From assembly GCA_031290955.1 (NCBI GenBank), contig JAISLJ010000055.1, positions 1-8,442 of the forward strand: a stretch of DNA of 8,442 nucleotides, in the 5' to 3' direction. Both the position numbers and the translations under genes were made by a program. Of the stretch, positions 1 through 7,004 are shown piece after piece. The DNA comes from Zoogloeaceae bacterium (GTDB taxonomy: Bacteria > Pseudomonadota > Gammaproteobacteria > Burkholderiales > Rhodocyclaceae). Numbering within the stretch: position 1 is the first letter of the stretch; each line of letters opens with the position of its first letter. The notes beneath the pieces were generated by a model that saw only the letters and a list, made by a program, of their open reading frames with translations, had not been told where the DNA came from and searched no databases.

Positions 1-1
1 T

Positions 2-235
2 GTACCGTTGCGGCTCACTGTGCAATCGGAACGGGAAGCGCCAAAGCTGATTCTCACCGACCGCGCCCCCGGCTCATTGTTGGTCAGCCGTTGCGAAGAA
101 GGCGAAGCCATCAAGCTGATTGGCGCGCCGCTCTGGAAAGCCTGGCGGCATGTGACGCGCAGCCCCCTCCTGCAACGGCGTCGGGTGCGGGCGATCCGGC
201 AATTGGCATACGGCACAAAAAAGCGGACAATTTGA
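2..235 (+). CDS. 3' end of an unrecognised protein, truncated by the window edge
   Basis: The frame is open from position 2 to a TGA ending at 235, so the true start is probably upstream of the window; a TTG at 8 is the first possible start inside it. The visible 75-78 residues include LILTDRAPGSLLVSR and an arginine-rich tail (RSPLLQRRRVRAIRQLA). I do not recognise the family and see no membrane segment or catalytic motif. The last codons and the stop lie inside the first copy of a 10-bp repeat that resembles insertion-sequence end repeats. The frame could therefore be the tail of a mobile-element gene, or a host gene cut by an insertion. Coding status is uncertain because GC-rich DNA gives long open frames by chance. 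Confidence 0.3.
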   Translation, partial: VPLRLTVQSEREAPKLILTDRAPGSLLVSRCEEGEAIKLIGAPLWKAWRHVTRSPLLQRRRVRAIRQLAYGTKKRTI

Positions 236-264
236 AAATCATGAAAGCGGACAGATTCAAAAGC
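220..264 (+). repeat. Imperfect tandem repeat with AAAGCGGACA core, possible IS-end repeats
   Basis: AAAGCGGACA occurs at 220-229 and again at 244-253, a period of 24 bp. Each copy is followed by a related AT-rich tail (AATTTGAAAATC and GATTCAAAAGCT). Short repeated boxes of this kind are typical of the multiple-repeat ends of some insertion sequences, notably IS21-type elements. That assignment is a judgement from appearance: no matching opposite end or target-site duplication is visible in the window. Confidence 0.4.
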
Positions 265-552
265 TCGTAACAGCTACGGAGCGGAATAGAAACGGACGGA
301 ACGGAACACCACCATCTTCCGTGGTTGTCTACCTGCAACCCCTCGCCCCGCTGCCGCCGGATCTACAGGCGCACCGGCTACCGCTGGATATTCGCTTTCC
401 GCTTTTCTAGGCGCGGCGACACGGATTTGGCGCGAGACTGCGCAGACCCGCTCTATCAGGCTGCCCAAAAACCACGAAAACCATTCATTTGTCACGTTTG
501 TTTCATGTGGCATCTCATAAATTCTTTACAAAACAATGTGTTGCGTTCTGAA
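236..552. other. Gene-free stretch at the GC/AT composition boundary
   Basis: I find no convincing gene on either strand. The first part, up to about 455, is GC-rich. From about 475 the DNA becomes AT-rich and stays so through most of the neighbouring HINT gene. The reading frames present (for example 325-804 plus and 274-513 minus) lack ribosome binding sites and recognisable motifs. The stretch contains the outer arm of the 18-bp inverted repeat described separately and lies downstream of the HINT gene, where an immunity gene would be expected if that gene were a complete toxin. None is seen. Confidence 0.5.
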
Positions 553-595
553 TTATGCCGTGCGATATGCTCCTGTATGGTTTTTGGGCAGCCTG
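457..595. repeat. 18-bp perfect inverted repeat flanking 103 bp
   Basis: CAGGCTGCCCAAAAACCA at 457-474 is the exact reverse complement of the sequence at 578-595. The right arm lies inside the 3' end of the minus-strand HINT gene, where it encodes residues 324-330 (SRLPKNH). The left arm lies past that gene's stop, at the point where GC-rich DNA gives way to AT-rich DNA. The 103-bp spacer holds the last codons and the stop. The repeat does not extend further as a perfect match on either side. It could be the ends of a small mobile or invertible segment, a scar of an inverted duplication, or a long-range hairpin in the HINT transcript. No U-run follows the distal arm, so it is not a standard terminator. 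Confidence 0.75.
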
Positions 596-1566
596 CTAAA
601 TGTATAATATGTCACGCAATTCTGATTGTGCACCCATATGCCATAATTTCCTACGAAGTAGGTATGAAAATCTTCTACTTCCAAATTGTGAACTGTACAA
701 CAATAGGCATTTTCAGGCGCTTCCCAGTCCAAGTCCAAATTCTCACACACGCTCGCACCATCTTGCCAGTCAAGATATTCAGCCGATTTACCTTTTTGAG
801 ATAGGTCAATAACAATGCCATATCCATCAGAATTCAACAACTGCCCCCAACCAATATCTGTCTTTGCGGTTTGTTTGATAGGGCCGGACTCCCTATATAC
901 TGCAAGCTCTCCATTTTCCATCTCTAATAACAGAAAAGCATCATAGCTCATGATCTCAAGCTGATCTACCCTCGTCCAGCCTACATCTTTCACCCAAAAT
1001 GGATGATTTGGTGTCACGATCAGATGACGATATGTCTCTGGGTTATCGGATCGCCTTTCCTGCCGGGCTTTATCGTATTCTGATTTTGGCATAACCTGAA
1101 CATACCAGACTTCCTTTTCCTCAAACTTCAAGGTTTTAAGTACACGTTTGTACTCAGGCTCTCCACAGCCATCCTCAGGTTTGGAAAGCACATAATCACC
1201 CACCTTGATTTCTTCAATGGGCCGCAATCCTTCCCGGGTGTGCACAAGCGTTCCTGCGATAAAACATCCGCCCGGGTCTGTCACCCTGCGTGTTGCTTTC
1301 AACTCTGCTTCAGCATCGGCAATCACCCGTTTGTAGAGACAATCTCCCGAGTATTCTTGCGTTTCGCATCCCGGATGATTCAGGTGGACGGAAGAAGAGT
1401 TGAGGTGAGAGACATACCACATGTTCATGGCGTCCATGGGGGTTTTACTGTTGAGAGCGGCTTGTGGCAGGAGTTCGTGCCGTGCCTTTTCCCGTTGGGA
1501 AAGGGGAGAGGTACGGATTTCCGCGCGGATTTGCGGGGCCGTGCGGGCCATGGGATGGATTTTCAT
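553..1566 (-). CDS. Pretoxin-HINT (intein-like) domain protein with IS481 transposase-like N-terminus
   Basis: A 337-residue protein starting at ATG 1564-1566, behind CAGGAGG seven bases upstream; the frame also extends upstream to 1629 but lacks such a site there. Residues 101 to about 317 form a HINT autoprocessing domain. Block A is CFIAGTLVHTREG with the nucleophile Cys101, block B is TPNHPFW (Thr185, His188), and the C-terminal block is HTYFVGNYGIWVHN ending in His313-Asn314. This is the pretoxin-HINT arrangement of polymorphic toxins, where the domain is thought to release a C-terminal toxin by self-cleavage. Only 23 residues follow Asn314, too short for a known toxin domain, and the large secretion or Rhs module expected upstream is absent. 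Residues 1-71 resemble both ends of an IS481 transposase. There is no signal peptide or membrane segment. Most of the gene is AT-richer than its neighbours. It is probably a mobile-element-borne or remnant cassette; whether it is expressed is unknown. Confidence 0.8.
   Translation of the reverse strand: MKIHPMARTAPQIRAEIRTSPLSQREKARHELLPQAALNSKTPMDAMNMWYVSHLNSSSVHLNHPGCETQEYSGDCLYKRVIADAEAELKATRRVTDPGGCFIAGTLVHTREGLRPIEEIKVGDYVLSKPEDGCGEPEYKRVLKTLKFEEKEVWYVQVMPKSEYDKARQERRSDNPETYRHLIVTPNHPFWVKDVGWTRVDQLEIMSYDAFLLLEMENGELAVYRESGPIKQTAKTDIGWGQLLNSDGYGIVIDLSQKGKSAEYLDWQDGASVCENLDLDWEAPENAYCCTVHNLEVEDFHTYFVGNYGIWVHNQNCVTYYTFSRLPKNHTGAYRTA
1354..1566 (-). mobile_element. Internally deleted IS481-type transposase relic fused in frame to HINT
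   Basis: The first ~30 residues of the HINT protein (including ARTAPQIRAEIRTS) resemble the start of one clade of IS481 transposases, where a similar R-T-T-P-x-I-R-x-E-I stretch precedes a helix-turn-helix. Residues 33-71 (LPQAALNSKTPMDAMNMW, ending near HPGCET) resemble that clade's C-terminus, with its LPQ-x-AL-x-x-(R/K)TP-x-x-A-x-x-x-W pattern and terminal PGCD(S/T)-like tail. The ~250 residues of DDE catalytic core expected between them are missing, so this is not an active transposase. The resemblance comes from memory of the family, not from an alignment. The relic supplies the ribosome binding site and start codon for the HINT frame. Confidence 0.5.
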
Positions 1567-2074
1567 GAGAATGCCTCCTGTATTTGCTGTGATGAGGGGG
1601 ACGGGCCGTTTTCCGGGAGGGAAGTCCAAACCTGCGCGGAGATGATATCAAAATATCCATCGCCCGAAACAACGGCCAGCTGCATCGGGGAATATGATCA
1701 TATGAGACGGGGCAGTTACCATTCCCATGATCTTCTCTCCTTGCTCCAGAACGAAAATAAAGATGATCGCATAAATAATCCCCTGGCAGGATAGGTTCTT
1801 ATGGACGTTTGCCGGTCAGTCGGCACGAGACAAAAGCTAAATGCGATTGCCCTGTGTGGGGAAAACGGGCGGGGCGCGCCGCAAGTACGGTCAGGGTTTC
1901 CGCCCGAAACCTCCTCGCGGCGGAAGTCACGACGCCCGGAAGCCGTTTGGGCTTCTGACCCTCCTCTTTCCGAAACGCCTCCAACACCTGCGCCCCAAAA
2001 ACATTGCCGTCCGCAGGATCATTTTTTAGGGTTTGAATTGAGGGGCATGTGTTTTGGATGCGGCTTCGGGTAAA
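1567..2074. other. About 500-bp intergenic region between the HINT gene and lptD
   Basis: I see no supported gene. The HINT-proximal part (about 1640-1800) is fairly AT-rich and holds a perfect 12-bp palindrome, ATATGATCATAT, at 1692-1703; this could contain the HINT promoter, but no clear -35/-10 pair is visible. The rest is GC-rich. It has two short perfect hairpins: GGTTTC-N5-GAAACC at 1895-1911 and GAAGCC-N5-GGCTTC at 1939-1955. Neither is followed by a T-run. GAGGGG at 2040-2045 lies eight bases before a TTG at 2054 that is in frame with lptD. TAAAAT at 2071-2076 resembles a -10 box, but no -35 partner is evident. Confidence 0.5.
1574..1580 (-). promoter_or_regulatory. Ribosome binding site deciding the HINT gene start
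   Basis: Read on the minus strand this is CAGGAGG, seven bases before the ATG at 1564-1566. It is the only strong Shine-Dalgarno match near the possible starts of this frame and is why the shorter start was chosen. Confidence 0.75.
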
Positions 2075-4450
2075 ATGCGGCGGTTTCCACTTCGTCGCTG
2101 CCTGCTTTCGTCAATGACCAGATCCCGCCGATCCTTCGCGCTCGCGCTTCTTTGCCTTTGCTGGAGCGGCGCGTCCGTTGCCCAAGAGGTCGCGCCGCCC
2201 GCCGTCGGCGCGCTCCAGGGCGCGGGAACGCAAGGAGGGGCTGGTGGAGGGCAGACGGCGGAAGCGCCTTCGCGGATCACGGCGGATCGCATCGAGGGAG
2301 AAACCGACGTGGCGACCCGCGCCATCGGCAACGCGCAATTCCAGAAGGCCGAAACCTCGCTCTCCGCTGACACGCTCACTTACCACCCGCTGGAAGACGA
2401 AATCGTCGCGGAAGGCAATGTGCGGCTTGCCCAACCGGGCGTCGAGGTGAATGGGCCATACCTGAAGCTGCGCCAATCCACGCAACGGGGCTATTTCGAT
2501 TCCGCCCGCTACCGCATCCTGCGCGTGCTGGAGAACACGGGCGAGGCGAGCACGCCCGCTCCCGGCCTTTCCATTGCCTTCCCCGCCCTGCCGCCGCGCG
2601 AGAGCGTGATCTATGGCGAAGCGGCACGCATCCATTTCGAGGGCGAGAACCAGTACCGCATCGAGGATGGCACCTTTTCCACCTGCAAGCCCGGCGAAAC
2701 GGACTGGTTTACCAAGGGCAGCGACATCCGGCTCGACTACGACCAGAACACGGGCGAGGCCCGCCATGCCACCGTGGTTTTCAAGGGCACGCCCATCGCC
2801 TATGCGCCTTACTTCACCTTTCCCCTCAGCAGCCAGCGCAAATCCGGCTTTCTCTCGCCCACCTTCACCTCTTCCACCCGCACGGGCTTCGACCTTGCCC
2901 TGCCCTATTACTGGAACATCGCGCCCAACTACGACGCCACCATCACGCCGCGCATCATGACCAAGCGCGGCCTGCAACTGGGCACGGAATTCCGCTACCT
3001 GGGCGCGCATCAGGACAGCCGCCTCCAGTTTGAGCTTCTGGGCAAGGACGAGCAGGCCGGCACGCGCCGCTATGCCTACGGCTTCCGGCACACGCAGAAT
3101 CTGGGCCGGGGCCTCTCCGCACTTATCGACTGGAATGGCGTCTCCGACGACGAATATTTTACGGACCTCTCCTCGCGCGTGGTGCAAACCTCCCAACGGC
3201 AACTGCCGCGCCAGTTTGAACTCAATTACAATGCTTCGTGGTGGAACGCCCGCCTCCTTTCCCTGCGCTACCAGACCCTGAATCCCGGCGGCGAGATCGT
3301 GGTGGCGCATCCCTATTTCATGGAGCCGCAACTCTCCTTCAACGCCCGCCTGCCGGAATGGCAGGGGCTGGAAGCGCAATTCTTCGGACAATACACCCGC
3401 TTCGCGCATCCCAGTCTGGAGACGGGCAACCGCCTGGTCGTCTATCCGCAGATCACCTTCTCTTTCACTCGGCCTGGGTTTTACCTGAAATCGAAGCTGG
3501 GTGTGCACAGCACGCAATACCGGCTCTCCGAACGCGCTCCTGGCCTGCCCGACAGCCTGCGCCGCACGTTGCCCATCCTGACGCTGGATGCGGGCCTTAC
3601 CTTCGAGCGGGAAACCCGGCTGTTCGGCAGCGCCTGGCTCCAGACCCTGGAACCGCGCCTCTTCTACCTCCATATCCCCTACCGCGACCAAGGGAATTTC
3701 CCGCTGTTTGACACGAGCCTTGCGGATTTCAACTTTGCGCAAATCTTCAGCGAAAACCGGTTCAGCGGCTATGACCGCATGAACAACGCCAACCAGCTCA
3801 CGGCGGCGCTCACCACCCGCCTGATCGACCCGCATACCGGGGCGGAGCGCCTGCGGGCCGTCATCGGTCAGCGCTACCACTTTGCGGACCCGAAGGTCGG
3901 CCTGCCCGGCGAGAGGCTCTACCGCGACAAGTATTCGGATTTCCTGGCCGCCTTTACCGGGCAGGTCGCGCCCCGAACCTATGTCGACATGGCGATGGAG
4001 TACGATTTCAACGCTGCGCGCACCATGCGCTTCACCCTGGGTTCGCGCTACCAGCCGACGCGCGGAAAAGTCATCTCCATCGCCTATCGCTACAACCGCG
4101 GTTCCGTTGCCGATTTCCGCGACACGATGGACCAGATTGATGTCGCCGGGCAGTGGGCGCTGGGCGGGCGCTGGTACGCCGTGGGCCGCTACAATTATGC
4201 CTTCGACAGTTCCCGGCTGGTGGAAGGCATCGCTGGCGTGGAATACAACGCCGGTTGCTGGACGGCCCGCTTCGTGGCGCAGCGTCTGGAATCGACGGCG
4301 GGTTCGCCCAACACCAGCATTTTCTTCCAGCTTGAACTGAACGATTTCGGCCAGATCGGCTCCAATCCCATCCAGATGCTGCGCCGCAGTGTTCCTGGCT
4401 ACAGCAAGATCAACGAATTGCCTTCCGGTTTCCTGCCGGAAGCGGAGTGA
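2075..4450 (+). CDS. lptD: LPS-assembly protein LptD
   Basis: LptD is the outer-membrane beta-barrel that, with the lipoprotein LptE, inserts lipopolysaccharide into the outer leaflet. With ATG 2075 the protein has 791 residues, close to the family's usual size. A signal peptide spans roughly residues 14-36 (TRSRR, then SFALALLCLCW, cleavage after ASVA). From about residue 67 (RITADRIEG) runs an LptA/OstA-like beta-jellyroll. The C-terminal barrel runs from about residue 255 to the end and includes the conserved KSGFLSPTF stretch. The predicted mature protein has only two cysteines: Cys204 (STCKPG) and Cys728 (AGCW). These correspond to one inter-domain disulfide, against four cysteines in Escherichia coli. 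The start is uncertain. TTG 2054 has the better ribosome binding site (GAGGGG), and ATG 2114 would leave the tidiest signal peptide. lptD is first in the operon and its stop overlaps surA. Confidence 0.95.
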   Translation: MRRFPLRRCLLSSMTRSRRSFALALLCLCWSGASVAQEVAPPAVGALQGAGTQGGAGGGQTAEAPSRITADRIEGETDVATRAIGNAQFQKAETSLSADTLTYHPLEDEIVAEGNVRLAQPGVEVNGPYLKLRQSTQRGYFDSARYRILRVLENTGEASTPAPGLSIAFPALPPRESVIYGEAARIHFEGENQYRIEDGTFSTCKPGETDWFTKGSDIRLDYDQNTGEARHATVVFKGTPIAYAPYFTFPLSSQRKSGFLSPTFTSSTRTGFDLALPYYWNIAPNYDATITPRIMTKRGLQLGTEFRYLGAHQDSRLQFELLGKDEQAGTRRYAYGFRHTQNLGRGLSALIDWNGVSDDEYFTDLSSRVVQTSQRQLPRQFELNYNASWWNARLLSLRYQTLNPGGEIVVAHPYFMEPQLSFNARLPEWQGLEAQFFGQYTRFAHPSLETGNRLVVYPQITFSFTRPGFYLKSKLGVHSTQYRLSERAPGLPDSLRRTLPILTLDAGLTFERETRLFGSAWLQTLEPRLFYLHIPYRDQGNFPLFDTSLADFNFAQIFSENRFSGYDRMNNANQLTAALTTRLIDPHTGAERLRAVIGQRYHFADPKVGLPGERLYRDKYSDFLAAFTGQVAPRTYVDMAMEYDFNAARTMRFTLGSRYQPTRGKVISIAYRYNRGSVADFRDTMDQIDVAGQWALGGRWYAVGRYNYAFDSSRLVEGIAGVEYNAGCWTARFVAQRLESTAGSPNTSIFFQLELNDFGQIGSNPIQMLRRSVPGYSKINELPSGFLPEAE

Positions 4451-5823
4451 TGATTCCCATGTCTTCCCGCACGCCTTCCCGCCTGTTTTCTCCCGCTGCG
4501 TTCCGGACGGTACGCAAAGTCTTCAGGGCCGCCCTGCCCGGCGCGTTCCTCGTCCTCTCCCCGCTCGCCATTGCGCAGGCTCAGGAGACGCCGCCATCGT
4601 TCCGGGAAATCGACCGCATCGTGGTCATCGTCGGCAACGAGGCCATCACTCAGGTCGACATCGCCGAGCGTCTGGAGAGCGTCACCTACCGCCTCACGCG
4701 CCAGAACATCCGCCTGCCCGCTCCGGAAGTGCTCCGCGAACAGGTGCTGGATCGCCTCATCATGGAAAAGGCGCAACTCCAGGCGGCGAAGGAGGCCGGG
4801 ATCGGCATTGACGACCGCCAACTGGAGCAGGAGATCACCCGCATCGCCGCAAGCCAGGGCCTCACGCTGGAGGATTACCGGCAGACGCTGGAGAGGGATG
4901 GCATTCCGCCTGCGCGCCACAGCGATCTGCTTCGGGAGGAGTTCATCCTGTCCCGCCTGCGCGACCGCGAGGTGGAAAGCCAGATCACCATCTCCGAAGC
5001 GGAGATCGACAATTTCCTGACCCAGATGCGCGCCGCCAATGCCGAGGAAGCCTACCGGGTGGCGCACATCCTCCTGCGCGCGCCGGAATCCGCGCGTCCC
5101 GAGCAACTGACAGCCTTGCAGGCGCGGGCGGAAGATATCCTGAAACGCGCCCGGGCAGGCGAGAATTTCGCGGAACTGGCCGCCTCCCACTCCGACAACC
5201 AGGATGCCTTCCAGGGCGGCGACATGGGCTGGCGCGCTCCGGATCGCCTGCCCGCCATCTTCGCGGATGCCGTGGTGGCAATGCAACCGGGGGAAACCGT
5301 CCTCCTGCGCTCCCCGAACGGTTTTCATCTCGTGAAACTCCTGGAGAAGCGCGGCAATGAGGCGGAGGAGGATGGCAATGTCCAGCAAACCCACGCCCGG
5401 CACATCCTGATCCGCATTGATGAAATTACCTCCGAGGCCGACGCCCGGCGACGTCTGGAAGACCTGCGCGAACGCCTGCGCCACGGTGAGGATTTCGCCG
5501 AACTGGCCCGCCTTTATTCGCAGGATGCCGCCGCTGCCAATGGCGGCGACATGGGCTGGGTGAATCCCGGCGACACCGTGCCCGAATTCGAGCGGGCAAT
5601 GAACGCCCTGCAAGAAGGCGAGGTGAGCGAAGTCATCCGCACGCCGTTCGGTTTTCACATCATCAAGGTGGAAGCCCGCCGCCTTCAGGACATGAGCGAG
5701 GAAAAGCAACGCTTCGGCGCGCGTCAGGCACTGCGCGAACGCAAGGGGGAAGAAGCCTATCAGGATTGGCTGCGGCAATTGCTCGACCGCACCTATGTTG
5801 AATACCGCCAGGATGAGCAATAG
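4450..5823 (+). CDS. surA: Periplasmic chaperone / peptidyl-prolyl isomerase SurA
   Basis: SurA is a periplasmic chaperone that escorts unfolded outer-membrane proteins, LptD among them, to the BAM machinery. From ATG 4450 the protein has 457 residues. A signal peptide has a basic n-region followed by a hydrophobic core, with cleavage near AQA-QE at residues 44-45. The SurA N-terminal chaperone domain follows (from IDRIVVIVGNEAIT). Two parvulin domains come next, at about 201-300 (AHILL, FAELAASHS, GGDMGW, NGFHLVKL) and 313-412 (ARHILI, FAELARLYS, GGDMGW, FGFHIIKV). A C-terminal helix (about 413-457) completes the chaperone fold. Both parvulin domains keep the GGDMGW and G-F-H motifs. The start ATG overlaps the lptD stop (TGATG), with GGAAG seven bases upstream; GTG 4447 and ATG 4459 are alternatives. 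Translational coupling to lptD is likely. Confidence 0.95.
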   Translation: MIPMSSRTPSRLFSPAAFRTVRKVFRAALPGAFLVLSPLAIAQAQETPPSFREIDRIVVIVGNEAITQVDIAERLESVTYRLTRQNIRLPAPEVLREQVLDRLIMEKAQLQAAKEAGIGIDDRQLEQEITRIAASQGLTLEDYRQTLERDGIPPARHSDLLREEFILSRLRDREVESQITISEAEIDNFLTQMRAANAEEAYRVAHILLRAPESARPEQLTALQARAEDILKRARAGENFAELAASHSDNQDAFQGGDMGWRAPDRLPAIFADAVVAMQPGETVLLRSPNGFHLVKLLEKRGNEAEEDGNVQQTHARHILIRIDEITSEADARRRLEDLRERLRHGEDFAELARLYSQDAAAANGGDMGWVNPGDTVPEFERAMNALQEGEVSEVIRTPFGFHIIKVEARRLQDMSEEKQRFGARQALRERKGEEAYQDWLRQLLDRTYVEYRQDEQ

Positions 5824-6928
5824 GGAAAACAGAAAGGCCGCGCAGGACGAGAAAACGCTTGTGCCCCCAAAATCCCCGCTCGTCGCCGTTACTTCCGGCG
5901 AACCGGCGGGCATCGGGCCGGATCTCTGCCTTGCCCTTGCCCAGGAGGATTGTGGCGCGCGCGTCATCGTGCTCGCCGACCGGCATCTGCTCGCGGAACG
6001 CGCCCGGCAACTGGGCCTGGTCGTCACCCTGCGAGACTACCAGCCCGGCGCGGCAGTGGAAGACTGGCAACCCGGCTGCCTCACGGTCTGGCACCATCCC
6101 CTGGCAAGGCCCGTCGTGCCCGGTGTGCTGGATGCCGCGAACAGCGGCTATGTGATTGACCTGCTGGATACGGCGATTGCGGCTTGCCGTTCCGGCGTGT
6201 TCGCGGCGATGGTCACGGCTCCGATCCACAAGAGCATCATCGAGGAGGCCGCGTTGCCGCGTTGCCCACGCTTTCGCGGGCACACCGATTATCTGGCCGA
6301 ACAAACCGGCACGCCCCGGGTGGTCATGATGCTGGCGGGCGAGACGGCGAACGCCCATCCGGACGGCGCCCTGCGCGTGGCGCTGGCGACCACTCACCTG
6401 CCGCTGAAGGAAGTTGCCGCCGCCATCACGCGGGAAATGCTCACGGAAACGCTGCGCATCCTGGCGACGGATTTGCGTCACAAGTATGGTTTTGCCCAAC
6501 CGCGCATCCTGGTCGCGGGCCTGAATCCCCACGCGGGCGAGGGCGGGCACATGGGTCGTGAGGAAATCGACATCCTCCTCCCGGTGCTCGACGCCCTGCG
6601 CCAAGAAGGCATGACGCTGCTCGGCCCCCTCCCCGCCGACACCCTGTTTACGCCGCCCATCCTCGCCCAAGGCGACGCCGTGCTCGCCATGTACCACGAC
6701 CAGGGCCTCGCGCCCCTGAAATACGCCACGTTTGGCCGGGGCGTCAATGTCACACTGGGCCTGCCCATCGTGCGCACCTCCGTAGACCATGGCACTGCCC
6801 TCGACCGCGCCGGAACCGGCGCCGCCCACCCGCAAAGCCTTTTCGCCGCCCTGCGCGAGTCCTGTGTCCTGGCGGACGGCAATGCCGCCCTTCGGGCGGA
6901 AAAGCCTTGCCAAACCCTTCCGCAGTAG
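5813..6928 (+). CDS. pdxA: 4-hydroxythreonine-4-phosphate dehydrogenase PdxA
   Basis: PdxA oxidises 4-phosphohydroxy-L-threonine with NAD(P)+ in the DXP-dependent pyridoxal 5'-phosphate pathway; its product condenses with deoxyxylulose phosphate in PdxJ. From ATG 5813 the protein has 371 residues. It shows GEPAGIGP at 29-36, GHTDYLAE with His157, TTHLPL with His195, NPHAGEGGHMG with His240, and MYHDQGL with His295. It also has GRGVNVTLGLP and RTSVDHGTALD near the C-terminus. The three metal-ligand histidines are spaced 45 and 55 residues apart, the same as His166, His211 and His266 of the Escherichia coli enzyme. About 20 extra N-terminal residues are present. The chosen start overlaps the surA stop by 11 bases; ATG 5795, further inside surA, is an alternative. 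No strong ribosome binding site precedes it, consistent with translation coupled to surA. Confidence 0.95.
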   Translation: MSNRENRKAAQDEKTLVPPKSPLVAVTSGEPAGIGPDLCLALAQEDCGARVIVLADRHLLAERARQLGLVVTLRDYQPGAAVEDWQPGCLTVWHHPLARPVVPGVLDAANSGYVIDLLDTAIAACRSGVFAAMVTAPIHKSIIEEAALPRCPRFRGHTDYLAEQTGTPRVVMMLAGETANAHPDGALRVALATTHLPLKEVAAAITREMLTETLRILATDLRHKYGFAQPRILVAGLNPHAGEGGHMGREEIDILLPVLDALRQEGMTLLGPLPADTLFTPPILAQGDAVLAMYHDQGLAPLKYATFGRGVNVTLGLPIVRTSVDHGTALDRAGTGAAHPQSLFAALRESCVLADGNAALRAEKPCQTLPQ

Positions 6929-6960
6929 GCCGTCCTTTTTCTATCTGATGCCGAAAGTTT

Positions 6961-6980
6961 CCCGCCTCGTTTCGGGCGGG
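6961..6980. terminator. GC-rich hairpin after pdxA, possible terminator
   Basis: CCCGCC at 6961-6966 pairs with GGCGGG at 6975-6980 across an 8-base loop, 32 bases after the pdxA stop. It sits between two converging genes, where a terminator is expected. Neither strand has a proper T-run directly after the stem, so it may be a weak intrinsic terminator or a transcript-stabilising hairpin. Confidence 0.45.
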
Positions 6981-7004
6981 TGAATATCCACCGTTACTGT
7001 CGAG

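Noticed and set aside
1240..1794. Plus-strand open frame of 184 codons opposite the HINT gene start
   Set aside because: It overlaps the HINT coding region on the other strand, has no ribosome binding site, and shows no known motif.
1799..1987. Minus-strand frame of 62 codons between the HINT gene and lptD
   Set aside because: It has no ribosome binding site and no recognisable domain, and its basic composition fits chance translation of GC-rich intergenic DNA.
2111..3880. Minus-strand open frame of 589 codons opposite lptD
   Set aside because: It is fully antisense to a clear lptD gene, has the low-complexity Arg/Gly/Ala-rich makeup typical of GC-rich shadow frames, and shows no domain.
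4399..6027. Minus-strand open frame of 542 codons opposite surA and the start of pdxA
   Set aside because: It is antisense to two well-identified genes and spans their junction, with no recognisable domain.
6885..6899. GC hairpin (CCGCC-N5-GGCGG) near the pdxA 3' end
   Set aside because: It lies inside the pdxA coding sequence and has no T-run, so it is not a terminator.
5663..6913. Minus-strand open frame of 416 codons opposite pdxA
   Set aside because: It is a shadow of pdxA, whose metal-ligand histidines have the exact family spacing on the plus strand.
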